Shown: piece by piece, positions 1-5,263 of the stretch
Position numbering within the stretch: position 1 is the stretch's first letter
Layout of the letters: each line of letters begins with the position of its first letter
DNA from: an uncultured Porphyromonadaceae bacterium
GTDB taxonomy: Bacteria > Bacteroidota > Bacteroidia > Bacteroidales > Muribaculaceae
DNA: 23,775 bases
Reading direction: 5' to 3'
Assembly (NCBI GenBank): GCA_902491515.1
Contig: CABUIC010000034.1
Location: 1-23,775 of the forward strand
Program-made: the position numbers and the translations under genes
Notes under the pieces: model-generated
The model's input: the letters and a program-made list of their open reading frames with translations, nothing else
Databases searched by the model: none
Told to the model about the DNA's origin: nothing

Positions 1-2
1 TG

Positions 3-76
3 TGGTCCCACTTGGGCTTGAACCAAGGACTCCCTGATTATGAGTCAGGTGCTCTGACCAACTGAGCTATAGGACC
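3..76 (-). tRNA. tRNA with CAU anticodon (elongator Met or Ile2)
   Basis: The minus strand folds as a complete 74-nt cloverleaf. The acceptor arm GGTCCTA pairs with TGGGACC (one G-T pair), and there is a D-arm AGCTCAGTTGGT, an anticodon loop CTCATAA on a 5-bp CCTGA/TCAGG stem, and a T-loop GGTTCAAGCC. The anticodon is CAT. It could be elongator tRNA-Met or the lysidine-modified tRNA-Ile2; I cannot separate these by eye. No CCA is encoded, because the discriminator A is followed by CA only. There is no clear promoter between it and rpmE 60 bp upstream, so it may be processed from the rpmE transcript. Confidence 0.95.
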
Positions 77-135
77 TGCATTTGCGCGGGGTTTCCGGAA
101 TTCCCTTGCGCTATGCCTTTTCGCAGGGATGCGAA

Positions 136-390
136 TTATTTCTTGTTGCGGTTGCCGTAACGGCTCATGAACTTGTCGACGCGGCCGGCGGTATCGACGA
201 GCTTCTGCTTACCGGTGAAGAAGGGGTGGGAAGCGGATGTGATTTCAAGCTTCACGAGGGGGTATGTCTTTCCGTCCACTTCGATTGTCTCGCGGGAGGC
301 GACGGTGGAGCGGGTGATGAAGATTTCGTCGTTGGACATATCCTTGAAGACCACTTCACGGTAGTTGGAGGGATGAATGTCTTTTTTCAT
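136..390 (-). CDS. rpmE2: 50S ribosomal protein L31, type B
   Basis: This 84-residue protein begins MKKDIHPSNYREVVFKDMS and contains the family signature SASHPFFTGKQKLVDTAGRVDKF. It is a structural protein of the large ribosomal subunit near the central protuberance. It has no CxxC zinc-binding cysteines, which marks the zinc-independent type B form, and its length is normal for that form. The ATG at 388-390 matches the conserved family start; the same frame stays open far upstream, but that extension is arginine-rich, antisense-like sequence. A consensus promoter at 467-498 drives it. The CAU tRNA lies 59 bp downstream on the same strand. Confidence 0.95.
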   Translation of the reverse strand: MKKDIHPSNYREVVFKDMSNDEIFITRSTVASRETIEVDGKTYPLVKLEITSASHPFFTGKQKLVDTAGRVDKFMSRYGNRNKK

Positions 391-466
391 TGTTATGAGT
401 CTCTTTAATACGTATTGTTCAATGATTGTTTGCCGCGCTGGTAAGGCGCTCATTCGTAATGGCCTG

Positions 467-498
467 CAAAGGTAAGCATTTTTTTCGGGTCCGCCAAA
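467..498 (-). promoter_or_regulatory. Bacteroidota promoter of rpmE2
   Basis: On the minus strand TTTG (495-498) is followed after 20 nt by TACCTTTG (467-474). This fits the primary-sigma consensus TTTG-N19/20-TAnnTTTG. The expected transcript start is near 460, giving a leader of about 70 nt before the L31 start codon. The leader could hold an autoregulatory structure, but I see no clear one. Confidence 0.75.
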
Positions 499-539
499 TT
501 TTTCGGGCTCAAATTTTCGGGCACCGCGGAGGGAGGGGC

Positions 540-1118
540 TCATTCGGGGAGGACACGGCTTGCGCCGACGAAGCGGGCGGCGTAGTATGGGGAGTCTGTG
601 CGGTCCACTCTTACGCCTCCGGATGTGGAGGAGTGGATGAAGGTGACGGCTCCTGTGGATTTGTCTTTTGCGATTGCTATTCCGACGTGGCCTATTCTCG
701 AGCCCCGTGAGCGTCCGTTGAAGAAGAGGAGGTCGCCGGGGCGGATGTCGTCGCGGTGGACGAGGGGCGCGTCGGAGTACTGGGCGGCGGAGGAGGCGGA
801 GAGGCTGTAGCCGAATTTCCGGAAGACGTAGCCAGTGAATCCCGAGCAGTCGAATCCTGACGGGGTCTTTCCTCCGCGGCGGTAGCGTGTGCCGAGGAAC
901 GAGCGGGCATAGTCGAGGAGCTCGTCGGCGAGGGGGGTAACCTGAGCGCCTCTTATCGTCGGCGAGGGCATGAGGGTGCCGATGGAGAGTAATGCGTCCG
1001 CGGCAATGCGGGGGCGCCCCGCGAAGCTTTCGGAGGGAAGGCTCAACTGGCGCGCCTCGGTCTGGCGGGGAAGAAGCGCGACGGCAAGGAGGGTTAATAT
1101 CAGGAGTGCTTTTCTCAT
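540..1118 (-). CDS. Secreted NlpC/P60 (C40) cysteine peptidase
   Basis: This 192-residue protein probably cleaves peptide stems of peptidoglycan, for example D-Glu-meso-DAP bonds, outside the inner membrane. Residues 1-22 form a signal peptide with a hydrophobic LLILTLLAVALL core and a likely cleavage after TEA. The NlpC/P60 domain covers about 65-190. The nucleophile is Cys91 in FDCSGFTGYVF, with His144 in RIGHVGIAI and His162 in FIHSS completing the usual triad. There is no SH3b or LysM targeting domain, so it is a minimal single-domain enzyme. The start ATG at 1116-1118 is followed directly by the signal sequence and sits about 11-12 nt after the expected transcript start. The gene is probably monocistronic. 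Substrate specificity is inferred from the family only. Confidence 0.9.
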   Translation of the reverse strand: MRKALLILTLLAVALLPRQTEARQLSLPSESFAGRPRIAADALLSIGTLMPSPTIRGAQVTPLADELLDYARSFLGTRYRRGGKTPSGFDCSGFTGYVFRKFGYSLSASSAAQYSDAPLVHRDDIRPGDLLFFNGRSRGSRIGHVGIAIAKDKSTGAVTFIHSSTSGGVRVDRTDSPYYAARFVGASRVLPE

Positions 1119-1136
1119 GCTTTTTTTTCGTCAGGA

Positions 1137-1167
1137 CAAAATTAACAAAAAGGAAGGGGAATGTCAA
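1137..1167 (-). promoter_or_regulatory. Bacteroidota promoter of the NlpC/P60 gene
   Basis: TTG at 1165-1167 is followed after 20 nt by TAATTTTG at 1137-1144, both on the minus strand. The predicted transcript start near 1130 leaves a leader of only about 12 nt. The element is divergent from the FKBP promoter about 70 bp away. Confidence 0.7.
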
Positions 1168-1233
1168 GGCCCGCACCGGAGGTTTAGGTTTTCTTAGGTT
1201 ATGAAGTGTTAATCCATTGGCGCCCCCGGGTAT

Positions 1234-1264
1234 TTTGCCGAGGAGGAATTTTTGCGTATCTTTG
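1234..1264 (+). promoter_or_regulatory. Bacteroidota promoter of the FKBP gene
   Basis: TTTG (1234-1237) is followed after 19 nt by TATCTTTG (1257-1264). Transcription should begin about 5 nt downstream of the element, near 1269, and the ATG is at 1274. The mRNA would therefore be leaderless or nearly so. This position also rules out an in-frame TTG start at 1217, which lies upstream of the promoter core. Confidence 0.75.
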
Positions 1265-1273
1265 CATCCGGAC

Positions 1274-1669
1274 ATGGCAAAACAGGAATACATACAGAAA
1301 AACAGCGCCTGGCTCGCCGCAAAGGCGCAGGAGCCGGGCGTCAAGGCCCTTGACAAGGGTATATACTATAAGCAGACAGGCGCGCCTGGGAAAGGTGCGC
1401 AGCCTAACCGCGGGAGCGTCGTGACGGTGCACTATACGGGGCGCACCATCAACGGCAAGGTCTTCGACAGCAGCCGGGGAGGGACGCCCCCGGCATTCCG
1501 CCTCCGCGACTTGATTCCGGGATGGATCATCGCGCTGCAGAACATGCACGCGGGCGACCGCTGGGAGGTGTACATTCCGGCCTCGATGGGCTACGGGAAG
1601 CTCAGCCAGCCGGGCATTCCCGGCGGTTCGACCCTTGTTTTCGACATTGAGCTCATCGGGGTGAACTGA
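1274..1669 (+). CDS. FKBP-type peptidyl-prolyl cis-trans isomerase
   Basis: This 131-residue protein is a single FKBP domain (about 44-131) after a short helical N-terminus. It should catalyse cis-trans isomerisation of Xaa-Pro bonds during protein folding. Hallmark segments are VTVHYTG (Tyr54), VFDSS (Asp65), LIPGWIIALQ (Trp84), MGYG (Tyr107) and LVFDIELIGV, so the usual active-site pocket looks intact. There is no signal peptide or lipobox, so it is probably cytoplasmic, unlike the longer exported Mip/FkpA proteins. The start is ATG 1274 because the promoter lies directly upstream. It converges with the recombinase gene; the two stop codons are only about 21 bp apart with no obvious terminator between them. 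Confidence 0.92.
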   Translation: MAKQEYIQKNSAWLAAKAQEPGVKALDKGIYYKQTGAPGKGAQPNRGSVVTVHYTGRTINGKVFDSSRGGTPPAFRLRDLIPGWIIALQNMHAGDRWEVYIPASMGYGKLSQPGIPGGSTLVFDIELIGVN

Positions 1670-1690
1670 CGGGACGGGGATTGCGGCTCC

Positions 1691-2896
1691 TCATTTTACA
1701 GAACTGATTATGATTGAGTTGGCGCGGTCGACCACGGAGGTCTCGAGGCTGGCGAGATAGATTTGTGTCGTGGCCTCGGAATCGTGGCCCATTCCTTCGG
1801 AAATCACGCTGAGGGGAATACCTTTCGACTTCGCGGCGGAGGCCCAGCTGTGGCGCGCCACATACATGGTGAGGCGGAAATCGAGTTTGAGCGCCGCCGC
1901 GATTTTCTTGAGGTTGGTGTTTATGAGATAGGCGTGGTTGTGGTAGGCGATTCTTTCGTCGGCGCATGCCCTTGTGATTATGGGAAGGAGGTAGGCGGTG
2001 GAGTTCCGGGGATATTTGTCGAGAATAGCCTGCATTTCCTTCGTCCATTTGATTGACAGGAGCTGACCGGTCTTCCTGCGCCGGTAGACGACGTGTCCCG
2101 CCGAGAGATTCGTTTTCCGCAGGAAAGCCATGTCGATGAAGCTCATTCCCCGGAGGTAGAAGCTCATCATGAACATGTCCCTGGCGAAGTCGAGGGTCGG
2201 AGAGGAGGCGAGGTCGAGGGCCTTGATTCTGCGTATGGCGGTGATGGGGAGAGCTCTTTTCACGGTCTTGTCGACTCCTGTGTATACGTGCCTGAAGGGA
2301 GCGCGGTTGTCCGTGAGGCCTTCGTCGACGGCGCGGTTGTAGACGGCGCGGAGAATGCGGGTGTAGAAAGAGATGCTGTTTGGCACGAGTCCGCGGTCCT
2401 TCAGCCATGTCTCATATTTCTCCATAGTCTCCGAGTCGAGGGTGTCGAGCATAAGGTCCTCGCCGCCTCGGAAGCTCCTGAAGCTTGCCAGAGCCGAGGT
2501 GTATGTCTCCGCGGTGCGGACTTTTCCGTTGGATTTCAGCTTGCCGATGATGCGTTCCATGAAGCCGAAGAGCAAGCCCTCGCGGAGAAAACGCCTGTAT
2601 TCGTCGACGAGGTCGTCGGTGGTGTAGGTGAGGATGTTCTCCTCGAGGCGGCGGTCGATTTTCACGATGCGCTCGACGTCGCGCCGGATGCCGTCGCGGA
2701 CCGCGAGGAGGAGAGGCCGGCGGTCGTTGTGGCGGTCGGTCCTGACGGTTGAGCGCCGGTCGTCCCACTCGGAGGGAAAGACATGATGGCGCGAGAGAAT
2801 CTGGCGCGTCTTTCTCTCGTGGATAATGCGGTAGTAGATAGTCCCTTCGCGGTCTGCGACAGTCGAGGGACGGAAAACAACTTTGATTGAAGCCAT
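1691..2896 (-). CDS. Tyrosine recombinase of the Bacteroidales invertase/integrase type
   Basis: This 401-residue protein has an N-terminal arm-binding part (about 1-100), a SAM-like core-binding domain (about 105-205) and a C-terminal catalytic domain (about 215-385). Catalytic residues visible are Arg249 (FYLRGMSFIDMAFL), Lys275 (RRRKTG), Arg348 (YVARHSW), His371 (EGMGHDS) and the nucleophile Tyr380 (TTQIYL). The first His of the HxxR motif is Tyr345, a variant I recall as common in this Bacteroidales group. Relatives include serial DNA invertases that flip promoters as well as integrases. No excisionase, relaxase or other element gene is nearby, so it stands alone. A two-copy palindromic repeat and an inverted repeat lie just upstream. 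Its substrate is unknown; invertase or remnant integrase are both possible. Confidence 0.9.
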   Translation of the reverse strand: MASIKVVFRPSTVADREGTIYYRIIHERKTRQILSRHHVFPSEWDDRRSTVRTDRHNDRRPLLLAVRDGIRRDVERIVKIDRRLEENILTYTTDDLVDEYRRFLREGLLFGFMERIIGKLKSNGKVRTAETYTSALASFRSFRGGEDLMLDTLDSETMEKYETWLKDRGLVPNSISFYTRILRAVYNRAVDEGLTDNRAPFRHVYTGVDKTVKRALPITAIRRIKALDLASSPTLDFARDMFMMSFYLRGMSFIDMAFLRKTNLSAGHVVYRRRKTGQLLSIKWTKEMQAILDKYPRNSTAYLLPIITRACADERIAYHNHAYLINTNLKKIAAALKLDFRLTMYVARHSWASAAKSKGIPLSVISEGMGHDSEATTQIYLASLETSVVDRANSIIISSVK

Positions 2897-2902
2897 TCTG
2901 AA

Positions 2903-2943
2903 AAGGTTTTTTCCTCTAAAGTTACATCAAAGGGAAAAACCTT
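2903..2943. repeat. Inverted repeat upstream of the recombinase start
   Basis: AAGGTTTTTTCC (2903-2914) and GGGAAAAACCTT (2932-2943) are inverted copies matching at 11 of 12 positions across a 17-nt spacer. On the minus strand the spacer holds TAACTTTA (2917-2924), one base off the TAnnTTTG element, 20 bp from the recombinase ATG. No good -33 element is seen. This could be an operator around the recombinase promoter or a binding site for the recombinase itself. The spacer is too short for a useful invertible segment. Confidence 0.6.
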
Positions 2944-2967
2944 GGGCAGGCTTTGGAGCGAAAAGTG

Positions 2968-3002
2968 GATGTTGCAACACCCCCCGAGATGTTGCAACAC
3001 CC
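2968..3002. repeat. Two direct copies of a 15-bp repeat with a palindromic core
   Basis: GATGTTGCAACACCC occurs at 2968-2982 and again at 2988-3002, a 20-bp period, about two helical turns. Each copy contains the perfect 10-bp palindrome TGTTGCAACA. Both copies lie between the recombinase start and the end of the winged-helix gene. Same-face spacing and palindromic cores suggest paired dimer binding sites. I find no further GTTGCAAC in the window. Confidence 0.75.
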
Positions 3003-3014
3003 ATTACAGTAAGG

Positions 3015-3296
3015 TCAGAGGCTGAGGTATTCCTTCAGGGTCCCGACGTATTCCCCGAATGCCTCGCGGCCCTTAGGGGTCACCCGGCATACGGTTCGCG
3101 TTTTCTTGCCTGCGAAGCCTTTCTCCACGGCGATGTAGCCTGCGGAGGCGAGCTTGTCGAGCTGGACGCTGAGGTTGCCGGCCGTGGAGTCGGTTTTCTG
3201 CCGGAGATAGACGAAGTCGGCCTCCTCGACGTTCATGAGTATCGACATCACGGCGAGCCTCAGCTGCGAGTGCAACAGCGGATTGAGCTCTTTCAT
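3015..3296 (-). CDS. Small winged-helix transcriptional regulator
   Basis: This 93-residue protein is one winged-helix DNA-binding domain of the HTH_34/MarR-like type. It starts MKELNPLLHSQLRLAVMSIL, has EADFVYLRQKTDSTAGNLSVQLDKL as two consecutive segments forming the helix-turn-helix (about 26-50), and then a wing rich in basic residues (KGFAGKKTRTVCRVTPKG, about 59-76). No effector domain or cysteine pair is present. Its ATG overlaps the stop of the upstream membrane-protein gene as ATGA, so the two are translationally coupled. Such pairs usually act together, with the regulator controlling its own operon; two GTTTA-N5-TAAAC palindromes upstream of the operon are plausible targets. The signal sensed is unknown. 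Confidence 0.88.
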   Translation of the reverse strand: MKELNPLLHSQLRLAVMSILMNVEEADFVYLRQKTDSTAGNLSVQLDKLASAGYIAVEKGFAGKKTRTVCRVTPKGREAFGEYVGTLKEYLSL

Positions 3297-3916
3297 GCCC
3301 GGCGCGCCTTGTGGTTGAGTATATGGCCCGGCACTATCATCATGGCCGCAAAGGCAACGATGAAGAGGGGCATGAACCATGCAGCCGCGAGAGGCACTCC
3401 GCCGGCGATACAGCACATCGTGACAATCCCGACCGCGAGCCCTACCCCGCCTCCGCCGACGAGCGACTTCTCCTTCACTACGATGCCCTGGGCGATTTCG
3501 GCGAAGGGCACGATTATCAGCGCGAAGGCAAACATCATCTTCCACGAGTCTATTCCGCCGATCAGCAGGAATGCGAGGCAGCAGAATGTGGAGGCAATGG
3601 CCGAGAAGCCTACGACCGACCAGAGCTGCGATGTGATTTTGTCGGAATAGCTCTTCACGCCTGAGCGAACCTGCTGTTTGCGTGCCATAATGGGCGTGAG
3701 CGTGCCTCCGACAATCCAGATCAGGAACCAGAGCCAGTTCCATGCCTGATTGCGGGTGAGAAGCAGGAGGAGCCACACAAGCAGCGCGACTCCGACCGTC
3801 AGGTAGCCCCACATGAGCATGATGTTGCCGTCGCCGATGTAGCGCTCGCGGGTGCGGGAAATCATCGCCGTGATGATGTCCAGACTCTCCTTTTCTGTGA
3901 TTTTCTTGTCTTCCAT
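3293..3916 (-). CDS. Six-helix membrane protein of unknown function paired with a winged-helix regulator
   Basis: This 207-residue protein has a polar N-terminal segment (1-30) and about six transmembrane helices near 34-53, 59-77, 99-121, 126-144, 155-175 and 178-197, followed by a short basic tail. It is an inner-membrane protein by composition. I recognise no transport or catalytic motif. Two Cys-Cys pairs (112-113 and 168-169) sit in helices 3 and 5. The 4-bp overlap with the winged-helix gene suggests that it senses, or is controlled together with, the same envelope signal. Expression probably starts from the minus-strand promoter at 4013-4044, with a leader of about 90 nt. Function is unassigned. 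Confidence 0.85.
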   Translation of the reverse strand: MEDKKITEKESLDIITAMISRTRERYIGDGNIMLMWGYLTVGVALLVWLLLLLTRNQAWNWLWFLIWIVGGTLTPIMARKQQVRSGVKSYSDKITSQLWSVVGFSAIASTFCCLAFLLIGGIDSWKMMFAFALIIVPFAEIAQGIVVKEKSLVGGGGVGLAVGIVTMCCIAGGVPLAAAWFMPLFIVAFAAMMIVPGHILNHKARRA

Positions 3917-3945
3917 CTTTATTGTTGTTTGATGTTGATAAATCG

Positions 3946-3960
3946 GTTTAGATTATAAAC
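3946..3960. promoter_or_regulatory. Palindromic operator candidate, copy 1 (GTTTA-N5-TAAAC)
   Basis: GTTTAGATTATAAAC is an inverted repeat with 5-bp arms, extendable by one G-C pair on each side at 3945 and 3961. It lies in the leader of the membrane-protein operon, 30 bp before the start codon. It matches copy 2 at 13 of 15 positions. Confidence 0.6.
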
Positions 3961-4012
3961 CATTCTTGTCTGAAAAAAGCGGCACTCGCGATTACCGCTC
4001 CTAATCCTGAGG

Positions 4013-4044
4013 CAAAGTCAATGCAGTTTATTTTATAAACCAAA
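4013..4044 (-). promoter_or_regulatory. Probable promoter of the membrane protein/winged-helix operon
   Basis: On the minus strand TTTG (4041-4044) is followed after 20 nt by TGACTTTG (4013-4020), one base away from TAnnTTTG. The spacer contains a palindrome nearly identical to one in the leader, abutting the -33 box. Occupancy of that site should block RNA polymerase. Confidence 0.6.
4026..4040. promoter_or_regulatory. Palindromic operator candidate, copy 2 (GTTTA-N5-TAAAC)
   Basis: GTTTATTTTATAAAC has 6-bp arms and lies 80 bp from copy 1, sharing 13 of 15 positions. It fills the spacer of the minus-strand promoter at 4013-4044. The winged-helix protein encoded at 3015-3296 is the obvious candidate binder, which is inference from position. 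Confidence 0.6.
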
Positions 4045-4228
4045 TTGCCACGCAAACTTTAACAGAGCTTAACACAACAATCCGCTTCTTCCGCGGTTCG
4101 CCGAATCCGGAAAACCTCAACCACCAAGCGACTGACTATCCATTATTTACATTGAAGGCATATCGAGTGTTAAATTATCTCAATCGGCAGAGACTGCCAT
4201 TATTCCGTCGGAATCCAGGAATCCATGA

Positions 4229-4236
4229 TTAACTTT
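4229..4236 (+). promoter_or_regulatory. -7 element upstream of the RecA-like gene
   Basis: TAACTTTG matches TAnnTTTG exactly and lies about 95 bp before the ATG at 4332. No TTTG is present at the expected -33 position, so the promoter may need an activator. The leader would be about 90 nt. Confidence 0.5.
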
Positions 4237-4331
4237 GCACAGTCGACAATCACTGCCGGAAAGCGCCACGCAAGGCTACACCCTGCCACCGCGAAACAAA
4301 CCCTTAGTCTTAATTCTAAATCTCACACTCC

Positions 4332-5090
4332 ATGTTCACAATCCGCACCATCGAAGAATTGCACACCCTTTCCGCCACGGCGCCCGAGCGCGTCAATCTC
4401 TACAACGGTCAATGGCACGAAGGCGAAATAGCCTGCGTGCTCGCCTCCGGCTCCGCCGCCGCGTCCTCCGAAGCCCTCCGCATAGCGGGGGAAGTCGCCC
4501 GCAACCGCCGCGTTCTCTTCTTCGACCTTCAGGGAAGCGCCGAAAGCTTTGCCGGGCGTTGCCGCGACTGTTCATCGCCAAATCTCCTGCGCGTCGACAT
4601 CGACCTCGCCGACATCGATCCGGCAGACCCGGCACAATTCCTCGCGGAGGTCGAGCAGACAATCGCCGCTTCCGGCGCGCGCGTCTGCGTCATCGACTCC
4701 CTGTTCTTTCTCTGCGAATGGTACTGCAAATCAGGCGCCACCTGCTATTTCATAACAAGGTTCCGCGAGATGAGCCGCAGACTCGGAATCTCCATGCTCG
4801 TCGGCGCCACAGCCCGCAGACGCATCGGCAAGACCGGCCCGACAGCCGAGCACCTTCCCAAAGGCACGGCCCCTTTCATTGACTCCATAATCACCGATGT
4901 GGCTGCCGAGGGCGCCGAATCTGCCGGGAGCACCGCTGAGGCCGCCCACCCGGACACTCCTCCCTCCGAAAACTCCGCATCAGCAGAACTGCCCGACATC
5001 CCCGTCGGATTCCTCAGCGAAGAAGTCCCGACCGCCGCCCCGCTCCCGCGCCGTCCCTCAACAATCCGCCGCAAGAAACGCCGCCGCTAA
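4332..5090 (+). CDS. RecA/RepA-like protein with degenerate Walker A
   Basis: This 252-residue protein has a fold pattern like RecA/AAA_25 ATPases. It runs from an entry segment RVNLYNGQWHEGEIACVLASG (20-40, one residue break assumed around the loop) to a strand RVLFFDLQGS (60-69) and a Walker B-like strand RVCVIDSLFFLCEW (117-130, Asp122). Next comes LGISMLVGATARRR (151-164), resembling the strand that precedes arginine-rich loops. The loop where GxxxxGKS/T should be reads ASGSAAASSE and lacks the lysine, so ATP hydrolysis is doubtful. Residues 190-252 are low complexity and Ala/Pro/Ser-rich, ending in the strongly basic tail IRRKKRRR, which may bind nucleic acid. It is apparently monocistronic. 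The name rests on fold pattern only. Confidence 0.7.
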   Translation: MFTIRTIEELHTLSATAPERVNLYNGQWHEGEIACVLASGSAAASSEALRIAGEVARNRRVLFFDLQGSAESFAGRCRDCSSPNLLRVDIDLADIDPADPAQFLAEVEQTIAASGARVCVIDSLFFLCEWYCKSGATCYFITRFREMSRRLGISMLVGATARRRIGKTGPTAEHLPKGTAPFIDSIITDVAAEGAESAGSTAEAAHPDTPPSENSASAELPDIPVGFLSEEVPTAAPLPRRPSTIRRKKRRR

Positions 5091-5232
5091 ACCCGACGGA
5101 CCCGGATACCCGACAAAAGAGAACATTGACATAACTCACTTGCGAAAATAACGAAAGAACAGAAAACGACAATCTGCAAAAGATCAAGGCTCTTTTTTCT
5201 TCTTCGATGATAATAATTCCGGCGGACGGGAC

Positions 5233-5250
5233 GTTAGTCTTCTGACTAAC
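5233..5250 (+). promoter_or_regulatory. Perfect hairpin just before the esterase start codon
   Basis: GTTAGTC and GACTAAC form a perfect 7-bp stem with a TTCT loop, ending 13 nt before the ATG at 5264. There is no T-tract, so it is not a terminator. It could act as an operator or as a structure limiting ribosome entry. Confidence 0.5.
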
Positions 5251-5263
5251 CATTACCCCGGCC

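Larger units (their letters stand above)
3917..4331. other. 415-bp intergenic region between divergent genes
   Basis: Apart from the promoter at 4013-4044, the two palindromes and the plus-strand -7 element at 4229-4236, I see no gene here. A short GGCAG/CTGCC inverted repeat (4185-4197) has no T-tract. The stretch 4060-4200 is AT-richer than its neighbours and shows no convincing coding frame or RNA fold. Confidence 0.6.

Noticed and set aside
391..1356. Long minus-strand open frame continuing upstream of the L31 start (total 406 codons)
   Set aside because: The extension is Arg/Pro-rich with no family match, overlaps the NlpC/P60 gene in another frame, and lies upstream of the rpmE2 promoter.
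2968..3002. CRISPR-like repeat pair
   Set aside because: Only two 15-bp copies with a 5-bp gap and no cas genes; too short for an array.
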